DNA of 64,000 bases from assembly GCA_015654695.1 (NCBI GenBank), contig JAATGJ010000144.1, positions 1-64,000 on the forward strand, read 5' to 3'. Positions 25,953 to 34,774 of the stretch are shown here, in pieces. This DNA comes from Chitinophagales bacterium (GTDB lineage: Bacteria > Bacteroidota > Bacteroidia > Chitinophagales > Chitinophagaceae). The notes under the pieces are model-generated. The model worked only from the letters and a program-made list of their open reading frames with translations. It had not been told where the DNA came from and did no database searches. A program made the position numbers and the translations under genes. The stretch's first letter is position 1, and each line of letters begins with the position of its first letter.

Positions 25953-26663
25953 ATGAGAACATTACTGGCTGCTGAATGGACCGACCTGCTAGTGGCTACA
26001 TTTGAAGCCGATAAAAGCCTGCTGCAAAAATACATCCCTTATAAAACTGAATTAAATGACTGGAACGGGAAATATTATATAAGCCTGCTCGGCTTTATAT
26101 TCAACCGCCCGGTAATCGCAGGTATCCCCTCTCCTTTTTACCGGCGTTTTGAAGAAATAAATCTTCGCTTTTATGTGAGGCATAAAACTGGAAACGAATG
26201 GAAAAATGGTGTTGTCTTTATCAACGAGATAGCTCCTTCACCCATCATTGGCCTGGTCGCCAGATGGCTCTATCATGAAAACTTTACCTGTCTTCCTGTC
26301 AAACACTGTTTTACCAATACTGATACTGAACGAAAAACGGAATACCACTGGCATACAGGCAGGGAATGGAATTACCTGAAATTAATTACACCCATTAACC
26401 CGGTTGAGCCCGGTAAATCATCTCTTGAATCGTTTACCCGTGATCATTATTACGCATATACAAAGCAAAGCGAAAATAAAACCCGGGAGTTTGAGATCGA
26501 ACACCCGCTCTGGGATATTTATCCTGCCATTTCCTTTGACATGAAATTGGATGCAGCAAATATCTATGGAAAGGAATTCACTGATTATTTTCAGCAACCA
26601 CCCAGCACCAGCTTTTTAATGAATGGTTCCCAAACAAAAGTATCTTTCCCTTTGTTGTTATAA
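25953..26663 (+). CDS. DUF2071 family protein (YqjF-like)
   Basis: A 236-residue soluble protein with the DUF2071 pattern: WTDLLVATFEADKSLLQKYIP at the N-terminus, YYISLLGFIF, FEEINLRFYVRHK, VVFINEIAP and YHWHTGREWNYLKL. The family is related to the acetoacetate-decarboxylase-like fold, but its activity is unknown. The next gene starts 13 bases after the stop, so the two are likely cotranscribed. Confidence 0.85.
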   Translation: MRTLLAAEWTDLLVATFEADKSLLQKYIPYKTELNDWNGKYYISLLGFIFNRPVIAGIPSPFYRRFEEINLRFYVRHKTGNEWKNGVVFINEIAPSPIIGLVARWLYHENFTCLPVKHCFTNTDTERKTEYHWHTGREWNYLKLITPINPVEPGKSSLESFTRDHYYAYTKQSENKTREFEIEHPLWDIYPAISFDMKLDAANIYGKEFTDYFQQPPSTSFLMNGSQTKVSFPLLL

Positions 26664-26676
26664 CTTTAGCTTTATT

Positions 26677-27042
26677 ATGGAAAAGAAAAAAACTTTGGTA
26701 CTGGGCGCATCTGATAATCCTTCCCGCTATAGCTTCCTGGCCGTGCAAAAGCTGCGGAAATATGAACATCCTGTAGTGGCCATCGGGAGAAAAAATACAA
26801 CGGTGGCCGATGTGCTGATAGAAAAAGATAAAAAACCATTTACCGGCATTAACACAGTTACGCTCTATCTTAATCCACTGCACCAGCAGGAATATTATAA
26901 CTATATTCTTTCTTTAAAACCCGAACGTATCATTTTTAACCCCGGCAGTGAGAATGAAGAACTGGCGGAATTGGCAAAGAAGAATAACATCCGGGTAATG
27001 GAAGCCTGCACATTAGTTTTACTCAGTACCGGCCAGTACTAA
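26677..27042 (+). CDS. CoA-binding domain protein
   Basis: A 121-residue Rossmann-fold protein of the CoA_binding type. It has the nucleotide-binding start KKTLVLGASDNPSRYSFLAV and the later motifs HPVVAIGRK, VTLYLNP and IIFNPGSENEELAELAKKNNI. The frame is open upstream from 26623, overlapping the DUF2071 gene, but ATG 26677 puts the start right before the conserved strand and removes the overlap. These small proteins probably bind CoA or NAD-type ligands; the physiological role is unknown. Confidence 0.88.
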   Translation: MEKKKTLVLGASDNPSRYSFLAVQKLRKYEHPVVAIGRKNTTVADVLIEKDKKPFTGINTVTLYLNPLHQQEYYNYILSLKPERIIFNPGSENEELAELAKKNNIRVMEACTLVLLSTGQY

Positions 27043-27072
27043 TATACTCTTACACCTGCGAACTTTTACGAA

Positions 27073-27088
27073 TACCACTAAAGTAGTA
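27073..27088. promoter_or_regulatory. Palindromic site TACCACTAAAGTAGTA
   Basis: A 16-base near-perfect palindrome (TACCACT-AA-AGTAGTA) lies about 150 bases upstream of the exported-protein gene at 27236. A closely similar site, TACCACAAAAGTGGTA, is at 43911-43926 beside a LuxR-type response-regulator gene. It is a candidate binding site for a dimeric regulator. Confidence 0.4.
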
Positions 27089-27235
27089 CTCCCCGATCTT
27101 GCTTTTTTTATTTCCATCTGCTTGGACGTCTTGAATGTTTTTTCAAATATTTGTTCACCGTCCCCCCTGAAAACTGCAACAGACTAACCTCAGTTGCCAG
27201 TAAGAAATCCTTTTATCTTTTGTAAAAATCATCCA

Positions 27236-27703
27236 ATGAAAAACCTGCAGTTGCCGGGCATTTGCCTGACATTGTTCCTTTTTTGCCTTACTGCTTCGGC
27301 TCAGAATAGCATACCGGTCAACGAACCGGATATGAAGAAGCCTTCCCTATTTACAAATCTTCCCGGCAAAATACCCGTTGATATCAGTGATCTGCAAAGC
27401 CTGCTCAATACTGAATCCGGGAAGGATGTATCCCTCAAGATCAATCAAAGCGCAACTAACAGCTTCAATGGCAAAGTAGTTTCTGCTGCTACCAAGTATA
27501 ACAATATTCGCAGCGTAGTGATACGTTCCAGTAATTTTAACGGTGCCACATTCACCCTGTCCTCTTCCATCCAACCCAACGGCACCGTTAAATTTACCGG
27601 TCGCATTATCAGTATGCAGCACAGCGACCTCTATGAATTACAAAAACAAAACGATCAATATATACTCATCAAGAAAAATTTCTATGACCTTATCAATGAA
27701 TAA
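27236..27703 (+). CDS. Hypothetical exported protein
   Basis: A 155-residue protein with a Sec signal peptide (LPGICLTLFLFCLTASAQ, cleavage likely after residue 21 or so). The mature part is rich in Ser/Asn/Thr and contains DISDLQSLLNTESGKDVSL and SSIQPNGTVKFTGRIIS. The open frame begins at 27194, but the signal peptide shows ATG 27236 is the start. It lies 57 bases upstream of the zinc metallopeptidase gene on the same strand. The central domain could be an inhibitor or propeptide-like partner of that peptidase, which is inference from position only. Confidence 0.72.
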   Translation: MKNLQLPGICLTLFLFCLTASAQNSIPVNEPDMKKPSLFTNLPGKIPVDISDLQSLLNTESGKDVSLKINQSATNSFNGKVVSAATKYNNIRSVVIRSSNFNGATFTLSSSIQPNGTVKFTGRIISMQHSDLYELQKQNDQYILIKKNFYDLINE

Positions 27704-27760
27704 TGCCATGCCCTGACCCGTTTTATCCGTACCTGTTGAAACCCTGAAATCCGCCCTATT

Positions 27761-29362
27761 ATGAAAACAACCATCCGACCCATCATCATGCTGCTGTCAT
27801 TGACAGCAGTCCTGATGGTGAATGCACAAGTTCCCCTTTTAAGCAGCCATCCTTCCGCACAGGCAGTTGTCTTTCTTGATTTTGACGGACATGCTGTTAC
27901 TGGCACCAGTTGGAATTATAACGGCCCCTTTGCCTGCGGGACATCGGGGCTGAATAATTCCCAGATCACAGAAGTCTTTAACCGTGTGGCTGAGGATTAC
28001 CGCCCTTTTAATTTAAACATCACCACCGATTCAACAAAATTCCTGGCGGCTCCGCCAAATAGGAGAATGAGAGTAATACTAACTGTTACATCCAGTTGGT
28101 ATGGCGCTGCTGGGGGTGTGGCTTTTGTCAATTCATTTACCTGGGGCGATGATAATCCCTGTTTTGTTTTTTCAGCCCTGCTGAATTATAATGTAAAAAA
28201 TATTTCAGAAGCCGCTTCACACGAAGCTGGTCATACGCTTGGCTTGTTTCATCAATCCTCTTATGATACTAATTGCAATAAACTTTCGGATTACTATGCG
28301 GGAGAAGGAAGCGGTGAGATTTGCTGGGCGCCCATCATGGGAGTGGGTTATTACAGAAATATGACCTTGTGGAATAATGGTCCCAATTCCTATGGCTGTA
28401 CTAATTACCAAAGCGATCTCGATATTATCACCGCTGCCAGTAACGGGTTTGGTTACCGTACAGATGATCATAGCGGTAATTATGACGGTGCTACTACAGC
28501 CGCTTTTTCCAACAATGAATTCACGACAAGCGGGGTAATAGAAAAAAATACTGATGTAGATGTATTTAAGTTCACTATGCTGTCTTTTGGACGTTTCCAG
28601 TTAAGCGCCATTCCTTATAATGTTGGCACAGGCAATATAGGCTCCGACCTGGATTTACAGGTAACATTATATAATACCTCGCAGGCTCTTCTTAATGTAT
28701 TTAATCCCGGCACTTTGCTCAGCTCTGTTATAGACACTTCGCTGGGTGCAGGAGTATACTATATAAAAGTAGAAGGAAAAGGAAATCAGTATGCTCCTAA
28801 TTATGCAAGCCTTGGGTCATACTCATTACTTGGACAGGCTACACCCGGTAGCCCGTTGGCTGTACGCAAGCTGGAGTTGCATGGTTCTTTAAATGGAGAC
28901 AAACACGAACTGAACTGGGTCATTGATGCGGATGAAAAAATAACGCAACAGTCACTGGAGATCGCTACTGATGGCAGAAACTTCCAGCCGCTTATCCAAT
29001 CAGCCAAGGATGTTCGTTCTTATGTTTATCGTCCTTACAATATTACATCTGCCCAATACAGGTTGAATGTAACATTTGATAATGGCCGCCAGTATTATTC
29101 AAATGTTGTAAAGATACAGCAGGCCGGAGCTACAGAAAGACCACAATTGACAGCAACACTTATTCATTCCAATACAATTGTTGTAAGCAGTCCCGGCAAC
29201 TATAATTATATGATCATGGACATTAATGGCAAGACCATCTCAAAAGGAAAGCTTACTAATGGTATTAATAACATTCATAGCAGCGATGTAGTTAGTGGCC
29301 TGTATATGATCCGTTTTGCGGATAATGTGCAGCAATGGACAGATAAATTCGTACGTCAATAA
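27761..29362 (+). CDS. Secreted zinc metallopeptidase (reprolysin-like) with T9SS-type C-terminal domain
   Basis: A 533-residue exported protein with signal peptide PIIMLLSLTAVLMVNAQ. The metzincin zinc motif HEAGHTLGLFH is at 154-164, with the catalytic Glu155. A later Met-turn candidate is APIMGVGYY. A PPC-like beta domain (residues about 265-360, EKNTDVDVFKFTMLSFGRFQLS) and a C-terminal sorting-type domain follow. The latter has VVSSPGNYNYMIMDINGK, GLYMIRFADN and terminal KFVRQ, indicating export by the type IX secretion system. A terminator follows the gene. Confidence 0.9.
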   Translation: MKTTIRPIIMLLSLTAVLMVNAQVPLLSSHPSAQAVVFLDFDGHAVTGTSWNYNGPFACGTSGLNNSQITEVFNRVAEDYRPFNLNITTDSTKFLAAPPNRRMRVILTVTSSWYGAAGGVAFVNSFTWGDDNPCFVFSALLNYNVKNISEAASHEAGHTLGLFHQSSYDTNCNKLSDYYAGEGSGEICWAPIMGVGYYRNMTLWNNGPNSYGCTNYQSDLDIITAASNGFGYRTDDHSGNYDGATTAAFSNNEFTTSGVIEKNTDVDVFKFTMLSFGRFQLSAIPYNVGTGNIGSDLDLQVTLYNTSQALLNVFNPGTLLSSVIDTSLGAGVYYIKVEGKGNQYAPNYASLGSYSLLGQATPGSPLAVRKLELHGSLNGDKHELNWVIDADEKITQQSLEIATDGRNFQPLIQSAKDVRSYVYRPYNITSAQYRLNVTFDNGRQYYSNVVKIQQAGATERPQLTATLIHSNTIVVSSPGNYNYMIMDINGKTISKGKLTNGINNIHSSDVVSGLYMIRFADNVQQWTDKFVRQ

Positions 29363-29414
29363 ACGCTTTCAGTTCTGTTAACAGAACAATAATCCGTTCC
29401 CTTTTTGCTAATTG

Positions 29415-29448
29415 GAGGTTTTTCTATATCTTAGGAAAACCTCTTTTT
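29415..29448 (+). terminator. Terminator ending three bases before the YkuK-like gene
   Basis: GAGGTTTT (29415-29422) pairs with AAAACCTC (29436-29443) and is followed by TTTTT. It would terminate the metallopeptidase transcript but lies immediately before ATG 29451, so it could act as an attenuator or 5' structure for the next gene. Confidence 0.75.
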
Positions 29449-29450
29449 AT

Positions 29451-29924
29451 ATGCGCTGGAGAAAATTTAACGGCGATCTGATCGAATTACCCATTATCAA
29501 GGCGGTGGAAAATGCTATCAAACGTGAGACAGCAGCAGGTTTCAGGCTGAAGGTTTGCATCGGCACTGATTCGCAGGTAAAGGGAAAAGAGACGGAATTC
29601 GCTACGGTAATTGTATTTCTGCGGGAAGGGCATGGTGGATTTATGTTCATCCACAATGAAAAAACAAAGCATCAGTTCTCTATCAAAGAAAGAATGCTGA
29701 CGGAAGTAGCCAAGAGTATCGAGATCGCTTATGAACTGTGCAACCTGTTCACTGTTTACAATGTGGATATGGAAGTACATGCGGACATCAACACCAACCC
29801 GCAATTCAAAAGCAATGATGCGCTCAAAGAAGCAATGGGCTATATTCTCGGTATGGGCTTTGCCTTCAAAGCCAAACCGGAAGCCTTCGCCAGCAGTAGT
29901 TGTGCCAACAAAGTCGTTAACTGA
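29451..29924 (+). CDS. Ribonuclease H-like YkuK/DUF458 family protein
   Basis: A 157-residue protein with an RNase H-like fold. Motifs are FRLKVCIGTDSQVKGKETEFATVIVFL (first acidic residue D in GTDSQ), EIAYELC, and VHADINTNPQFKSND with a further acidic pair. The C-terminus is MGFAFKAKPEAFASSSCANKV. The family is conserved, but its substrate is unknown. ATG 29451 is preferred over the upstream frame opening at 29412, because that stretch is a terminator hairpin. Confidence 0.85.
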   Translation: MRWRKFNGDLIELPIIKAVENAIKRETAAGFRLKVCIGTDSQVKGKETEFATVIVFLREGHGGFMFIHNEKTKHQFSIKERMLTEVAKSIEIAYELCNLFTVYNVDMEVHADINTNPQFKSNDALKEAMGYILGMGFAFKAKPEAFASSSCANKVVN

Positions 29925-29982
29925 CAGCTACCCCGCTAACACTCAATAATGCGGGGATACTCCCCGGTAAAAGCTGACTTCC

Positions 29983-30057
29983 TTACTTTTTCGTTTTCCT
30001 GCTCAGACCAACGACCAGTACGATCAGAAAAAAGATACCAATACCTAAGTATAGCAT
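29983..30057 (-). CDS. Putative 24-residue single-pass membrane microprotein
   Basis: The minus-strand ORF begins with ATG at 30057 and encodes Met-Leu-Tyr then a hydrophobic core (LGIGIFFLIVLVVGL) and a basic tail SRKTKK, ending with TAA. One membrane helix followed by positive charges is the usual design of bacterial microproteins. It occupies a gap between two oppositely oriented genes and is preceded by AT-rich sequence. There is no family evidence; the composition is suggestive only. Confidence 0.42.
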   Translation of the reverse strand: MLYLGIGIFFLIVLVVGLSRKTKK

Positions 30058-30120
30058 AGATTAATTTTCCTAAATCTATCAACTTATAAAAGAAAAATAA
30101 ATACCAGGAGAAAGGTATTT

Positions 30121-30327
30121 TTAGCGAAGCCGGGTTACAGGAATAGCATTCTTGTTCTCAGTAGTTGCAGCTTTGATTTCCGGGCTTTCGTTTTGGGAAG
30201 TCACGGAGTTAGAATCAAGAAACATTCTCTCAATCTTTTTGGTGTCTTCCTGTGCAAAGGAAAATGTCACCAGTACCATGACAAACAATATAACTACAAT
30301 GTTTCTTTCGGATAAGATTCTTTTCAT
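30121..30327 (-). CDS. Small exported hypothetical protein
   Basis: A 68-residue protein starting MKRILSERNIVVILF, with a signal peptide whose likely cleavage follows VTFSFAQ. The mature part of about 40 residues is polar (EDTKKIERMFLDSNSVTSQN). The frame extends upstream to 30357, but Met at 30327 gives a standard signal peptide. It lies 40 bases downstream of engB on the same strand. I do not recognise a family. Confidence 0.6.
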   Translation of the reverse strand: MKRILSERNIVVILFVMVLVTFSFAQEDTKKIERMFLDSNSVTSQNESPEIKAATTENKNAIPVTRLR

Positions 30328-30367
30328 AATTAAATTCGATGGGCAAAAATAAGCCAATAATCCCGAA

Positions 30368-30985
30368 TCACAATTTTGTAAAATTCTTATTCAGGTTTCC
30401 GATATAGTCAAGAATCGGTTTTCTTCCTTCCTTGCTCAGGGCAGAAGTCACAAAATACGGAGGAGGCACTTCCCAGTTATCAGATAATGCTTTAAGAAAC
30501 TCTTCCACATGCCGTTTCGTAGCCGCGGGTTTATTCTTATCCGTTTTTGTAAAGGCCAGCACAAAAGGAATTTCCCATTTCCCCAATTGGTTGATGAAGT
30601 CCAGGTCTATTTGCTGCGGCTCATGCCGGCTATCTATCAATACGAATAAACAAACAAGGTTTTCTCTTTTGCGGATATAGTTCTCTATCATTTGCTCCCA
30701 GCGACGGCGGCTGCTTTGGGATATTTTAGCATACCCATAGCCGGGAAGATCCACCATATACCATTTCTTCTTATCGTTGGAAACGATTTCAAAATGATTG
30801 ATCAGTTGTGTCTTGCCAGGAGCAGCCGAGGTTTTAGCCAGGTTCTTATTATTGCTGATCATATTCATCAGCGATGACTTGCCTACATTGCTGCGCCCGA
30901 TAAATGCATACTCGGGCCTGTCTGCTTTGGGGCATTGAGCGTATTCAGCGTTACTGATCAGGTATTGAGAAGAAGTGATTTCCAT
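30368..30985 (-). CDS. engB: Ribosome biogenesis GTP-binding protein EngB (YihA/YsxC)
   Basis: A 205-residue TrmE-Era-EngA-EngB-type GTPase required for assembly of the large ribosomal subunit. G1 is GRSNVGKSS (30-38). G2 lies in the KTSAAPGKTQLINHF segment, G3 is DLPGYGYA, G4 is FTKTDK and G5 is VTSALSKEG. Length and motifs are standard. A TATCTTGC -7-like box lies about 25 bases upstream of the start. The gene is followed by the small exported protein. Confidence 0.95.
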   Translation of the reverse strand: MEITSSQYLISNAEYAQCPKADRPEYAFIGRSNVGKSSLMNMISNNKNLAKTSAAPGKTQLINHFEIVSNDKKKWYMVDLPGYGYAKISQSSRRRWEQMIENYIRKRENLVCLFVLIDSRHEPQQIDLDFINQLGKWEIPFVLAFTKTDKNKPAATKRHVEEFLKALSDNWEVPPPYFVTSALSKEGRKPILDYIGNLNKNFTKL

Positions 30986-31012
30986 GGAGGGTGCAAGATA
31001 AAGAGTATCCTT

Positions 31013-31372
31013 TTAACCGGTGAACCATTTAAATATCCCGAAAGGATCAATGATCAGCAGAATCAAAGCGCTGATAAATCCCAATAATCCTATTACAACA
31101 GGAATATGATCCTTCTTTGTGCTCCGCCTGTTGGAAATAACGGCAAGAGGTGTCAGCAGAGCCCAGATGATCATTAAAGCAAACGTGGCAAATAACAAAA
31201 ATCTTAACACGTTAAAATAATTTTCAGAAATTTCATAGGGCTTATCTGTATTGCCATAGTAAAGAACCCTGTCACGGACTAATTTATTATAAAAGAGGAT
31301 GCATACAAAGCCTGCTTGAACTGCAAGCAATGAATAACTTATTACGTAATACAGGTCTTTAAAAGTACGCAT
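31013..31372 (-). CDS. Hypothetical membrane protein, 119 residues
   Basis: Three hydrophobic segments are visible (YYVISYSLLAVQAGFVCILFY, VLRFLLFATFALMIIWALLTPLAVI and IPVVIGLLGFISALILLIIDPFGIF), with a basic SNRRSTKKD loop before the last. The protein ends FKWFTG. It is encoded 28 bases upstream of engB on the same strand. I do not recognise the family. Length and composition look like a genuine inner-membrane protein. Confidence 0.68.
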   Translation of the reverse strand: MRTFKDLYYVISYSLLAVQAGFVCILFYNKLVRDRVLYYGNTDKPYEISENYFNVLRFLLFATFALMIIWALLTPLAVISNRRSTKKDHIPVVIGLLGFISALILLIIDPFGIFKWFTG

Positions 31373-31541
31373 TGTTTAAAGTCCTTATGTTATTCCGGAG
31401 TCATTTAGTGATTGAATTTACATATTAATTTTAGCACTGGATGTCCTGTATAATTGCCAAATCTGAACACTTCGTTTCATATATCATCAATCCGCCAATC
31501 CATCTCAAAAAACTTCACCCCACTAACTCCGTCCAGTTTTT

Positions 31542-31549
31542 TACCTTCG
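31542..31549 (+). promoter_or_regulatory. Probable guaA -7 element
   Basis: TACCTTCG differs at one position from TAnnTTTG and lies eight bases before the guaA ATG. The -33 region is weak. The short distance again suggests a very short leader. Confidence 0.4.
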
Positions 31550-31556
31550 CAGCACT

Positions 31557-33092
31557 ATGACAGAAAAGATCCTGATCCTCGATTTTGGCTCCCAATATAC
31601 CCAATTGATAGCCAGGGCCGTACGCGAGGCCAATGTATATTGCGAGATCATCCCCTACCATAAAAAGTTTGAATTTGAACCCGGTCTGAAAGGCATTATC
31701 CTTTCAGGTTCTCCCTTTTCCGTCAATGAAGAAAAAGCGCCGGACGTAAACGTACAGGAGTTTATAACCAGGGTTCCGGTGCTTGGTGTTTGCTATGGGG
31801 CGCAACTGACTGCCAAACGATACGGAGGAAGAGTAGAAAAAAGCAGCAAGCGGGAATATGGTCGGGCTGTTTTACAAAAAGCAAAGGAAGATCTGCTGCT
31901 GAATGGCGTTTCTCAACAAAGCCAGGTATGGATGAGTCACGCTGATACGATATTGGAACTGCCAAAAGGCTTTGAATTATTAGCTACCACTGAAAGTATT
32001 CCCATTGCTGCATTTAAAAAGAACGGCGCTCACGACTTTCCTCTCTATGGTGTACAGTTTCACCCGGAAGTATATCACTCCACTGAAGGAAAGAAAATAC
32101 TGCATAATTTCCTGGTGAATATCTGCGGTTGTTCGCAGGATTGGACACCGGCTCATTTTATTACTGATACGGTAGCTGCATTGAAGAAAAAGATCGGCGA
32201 TAGAAAAGTCATCATGGCGCTCAGTGGTGGCGTTGATTCTACAGTGGCGGCCACGCTGATACACAAAGCTGTTGGCGACCAGTTGCACGGCATTTTTGTT
32301 GACAATGGAGTACTTCGCCAGGATGAATTCAGCCAGGTACTCGTCACGTATGCGAAACTTGGCCTGAACGTGGAAGGTATTGATGCGAAGCAACGCTTTT
32401 ATGCCGCACTTGCCGGGCAAACCGATCCTGAAACCAAACGAAAGATCATCGGCAGTATGTTTATTGATATTTTCCAGGAAGAGGCTAAAAAAGTAGAGGG
32501 AATAGGTTTGCTTGGGCAGGGAACTATCTATCCTGATGTGATTGAAAGTATGTCTGTTCACGGCCCGTCTGTAACCATTAAATCACATCATAATGTAGGT
32601 GGCCTGCCGGAACATCTGCACCTGGAACTGGTAGAACCTTTACGGTCATTGTTCAAAGACGAAGTAAGAAAAGTCGGGAGAGAACTGGGCATTCCGGCTG
32701 AAATGATAGACCGGCATCCATTCCCCGGGCCGGGACTCGCCATCCGCATTTTGGGAGAGATCACGGAAGAAAAGGTACAATTGTTGCAACAGGCAGACCA
32801 CTTGTACGTAAAAGCATTGAAAGATGCCGGTTTGTATGCAACGGTATGGCAGGCCGGGGCAATCTTATTGCCGGTAAAAAGTGTAGGTGTGATGGGTGAT
32901 GAAAGAACCTACGAATTTACGGTAGCGTTAAGGGCCGTGACCAGTGTGGACGGTATGACAGCGGACTGGGCTCATTTGCCTTATGAGTTTTTGGCCAATA
33001 TCTCTAATGAGATCATTAATAATGTAAAAGGCATTAACAGGGTGGTATATGATATCAGCAGCAAGCCGCCTGCAACGATAGAATGGGAATAA
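31557..33092 (+). CDS. guaA: GMP synthase (glutamine-hydrolysing)
   Basis: Converts XMP to GMP using glutamine and ATP. In this 511-residue protein the class I glutamine amidotransferase domain has nucleophile Cys79 in GVCYGAQL and the His/Glu pair in [11 protein letters not shown]. The ATP pyrophosphatase domain has the PP-loop LSGGVDST, and the C-terminal dimerisation domain ends with PPATIEWE, the conserved terminus. All catalytic features are intact. The next gene, a periplasmic binding protein, starts 48 bases downstream. Confidence 0.97.
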   Translation: MTEKILILDFGSQYTQLIARAVREANVYCEIIPYHKKFEFEPGLKGIILSGSPFSVNEEKAPDVNVQEFITRVPVLGVCYGAQLTAKRYGGRVEKSSKREYGRAVLQKAKEDLLLNGVSQQSQVWMSHADTILELPKGFELLATTESIPIAAFKKNGAHDFPLYGVQFHPEVYHSTEGKKILHNFLVNICGCSQDWTPAHFITDTVAALKKKIGDRKVIMALSGGVDSTVAATLIHKAVGDQLHGIFVDNGVLRQDEFSQVLVTYAKLGLNVEGIDAKQRFYAALAGQTDPETKRKIIGSMFIDIFQEEAKKVEGIGLLGQGTIYPDVIESMSVHGPSVTIKSHHNVGGLPEHLHLELVEPLRSLFKDEVRKVGRELGIPAEMIDRHPFPGPGLAIRILGEITEEKVQLLQQADHLYVKALKDAGLYATVWQAGAILLPVKSVGVMGDERTYEFTVALRAVTSVDGMTADWAHLPYEFLANISNEIINNVKGINRVVYDISSKPPATIEWE

Positions 33093-33140
33093 ATGGTGAA
33101 TAGGGCGCGGCAACAATAAATCAGCGAATTAAATCAGGAT

Positions 33141-34343
33141 ATGAAAAAGAACATAGTACCATCACTGGCCTTCATCTTATCGCTTTATTCTTCACATGCG
33201 CAGGATACCACTTTACATGCATTGGATACAGCCATAGCTGCCACAAAACATAAGATCGCCATTTTCGCTCCGCTATATCTTGATTCAGCATTTGATGCTG
33301 CCGGTGAATACCGCTATCCCAAAAACACATTTCCAAAATTCATCAACCCTGGTCTTGAATTTTATGAAGGCGCGCAACTGGCGTTGGACTCCATGGCCAA
33401 AGAAGGAAAAGAGCTGGAAGTGCTGGTATATGATACACGATCAGCCACGGAAACGCTGGAAGAACAATTGAATAAACCTGAAATGCAGGACGCTGAATTG
33501 ATCATAGCGCATTGCAGCGGCAACGAAGTAAGGATTTTCTCCGAAGCAGGGCTGAGAAAAAATATTCCTGTTATCAATACTACCGTTCCCAATGATGGAG
33601 GGTCTTCAGGCAATCCATTTTTTCTCATATTGAATTCCACGTTAAAAACACAGTGTGAAGGTATTTACCGGTATGTACAAAAATATTATGCAATCAACCC
33701 GGTAATCGTATTCAGGAAAAAAGGGGCATCAGAGGATCAGATCAAAACTTATTTTGATGATTTCAGCAAGACGACCGTATCTGTTCCATTAAAAATAAAA
33801 TATGTTGATCTTACCGACAGCTTTACGGTGAAACAATTGCAGGCGCATCTTGATACTACACGTACCACGCTTTGCATAGCCGGCACCCTTGATGGTAATT
33901 TTGGGAAACGACTGGCATCACAACTCGCTTCCCTCAAAAAACAATATCCATCAGCAGTAATGGGTATGCCGACATGGGATGCCATTAAAGACTTTAATAA
34001 ACCAGAGTTTAAAGGGCTTGAAATTATTTACGCTACTCCCTTCTACCATACAAAAATGGATAAGATCAGCCAGGCCATCAGCAATCATTTTACCAACAAT
34101 ATGTATGCCCGGCCCAGTGATATGGTTTTTCGCGGTTATGAAGTAACCTGGAAATTCGCGAATCTGTTGCTGCAATATGGAAAAGATATTTCTTCCAATC
34201 TCGGCAGTAAACAAAACAAGGTTTTTACGGATTTCGACATTCAGCCTGTTTTAAACAGGAAGACGATGTCACTTGATTATTTCGAGAATAAAAAATTATA
34301 TTTTCTTAAATGGCAGGATGGAGTGATTAAAAGCGTGAACTGA
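33141..34343 (+). CDS. Periplasmic binding protein-like (type 1 fold, branched-chain amino-acid receptor-like)
   Basis: A 400-residue exported protein with a signal peptide ending about SHAQ. The mature part has the type 1 periplasmic-binding-fold layout: HKIAIFAPLYLDSAFDA at the first strand, FYEGAQLALDSMAKEGKELEVLVYDTRS, DAELIIAHCSGNEVRIFSEAGLRKNIPVINTT, then VMGMPTWDAIKDFNKPEFKGLEIIYATPFY and DMVFRGYEVTWKFANLLLQYG. No ABC permease or ATPase genes are nearby. A sensory or chaperone-like role is therefore as likely as transport. Confidence 0.72.
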   Translation: MKKNIVPSLAFILSLYSSHAQDTTLHALDTAIAATKHKIAIFAPLYLDSAFDAAGEYRYPKNTFPKFINPGLEFYEGAQLALDSMAKEGKELEVLVYDTRSATETLEEQLNKPEMQDAELIIAHCSGNEVRIFSEAGLRKNIPVINTTVPNDGGSSGNPFFLILNSTLKTQCEGIYRYVQKYYAINPVIVFRKKGASEDQIKTYFDDFSKTTVSVPLKIKYVDLTDSFTVKQLQAHLDTTRTTLCIAGTLDGNFGKRLASQLASLKKQYPSAVMGMPTWDAIKDFNKPEFKGLEIIYATPFYHTKMDKISQAISNHFTNNMYARPSDMVFRGYEVTWKFANLLLQYGKDISSNLGSKQNKVFTDFDIQPVLNRKTMSLDYFENKKLYFLKWQDGVIKSVN

Positions 34344-34498
34344 TTCGCTTGCCTTATTTCGAATTCTAAAATATCCGCTTAATAAAAAAACTTCCTGCTA
34401 ATTATCAATTTCTTTTAGCAAACTTGGTAAGGCTTGGCATCAGTTGGATAATAAGTTGCAATGGCATATTTGTCAAAACCAGCTTCCCTCGTTCCATG

Positions 34499-34774
34499 TT
34501 ATTTAGGTCGTGTAAATGTTATTTGCTGCTTTACCTTTTTCAGCATCGCTTCTTCATGCATTCCTTTCATTGTGGCTATCCCTTCTTCGATGGTCTTCGG
34601 GTCGGTTAGTTCTTCAAACAGCCGCTGGTTATCATCGCTGGCTGCCATCCATTCGTCCAGTTCATCATGTTCTTTTTCACTTAGTGTTTGGCGCAGGTAG
34701 CCCGCTATCAGCCAGGCTACTCTGTCCGGTGGCGTGGGCTCATTTTTTAGCATATCCTCCTGTTCGTCTTTCAT
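34499..34774 (-). CDS. FecR-N-terminus-like small protein
   Basis: A 91-residue soluble protein. The segment RVAWLIAGYLRQTLSEKEHDELDEWMAASDDNQRLFEELTDP resembles the N-terminal cytoplasmic (sigma-binding) domain of FecR-type anti-sigma factors. The protein ends soon after with MHEEAMLKKVKQQITFTR, with no membrane helix or periplasmic domain. It could be a free-standing sigma-binding protein or a truncated FecR. No matching ECF gene is adjacent; the only ECF in the window is the ECF42-like one at 17852. Confidence 0.62.
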   Translation of the reverse strand: MKDEQEDMLKNEPTPPDRVAWLIAGYLRQTLSEKEHDELDEWMAASDDNQRLFEELTDPKTIEEGIATMKGMHEEAMLKKVKQQITFTRPK

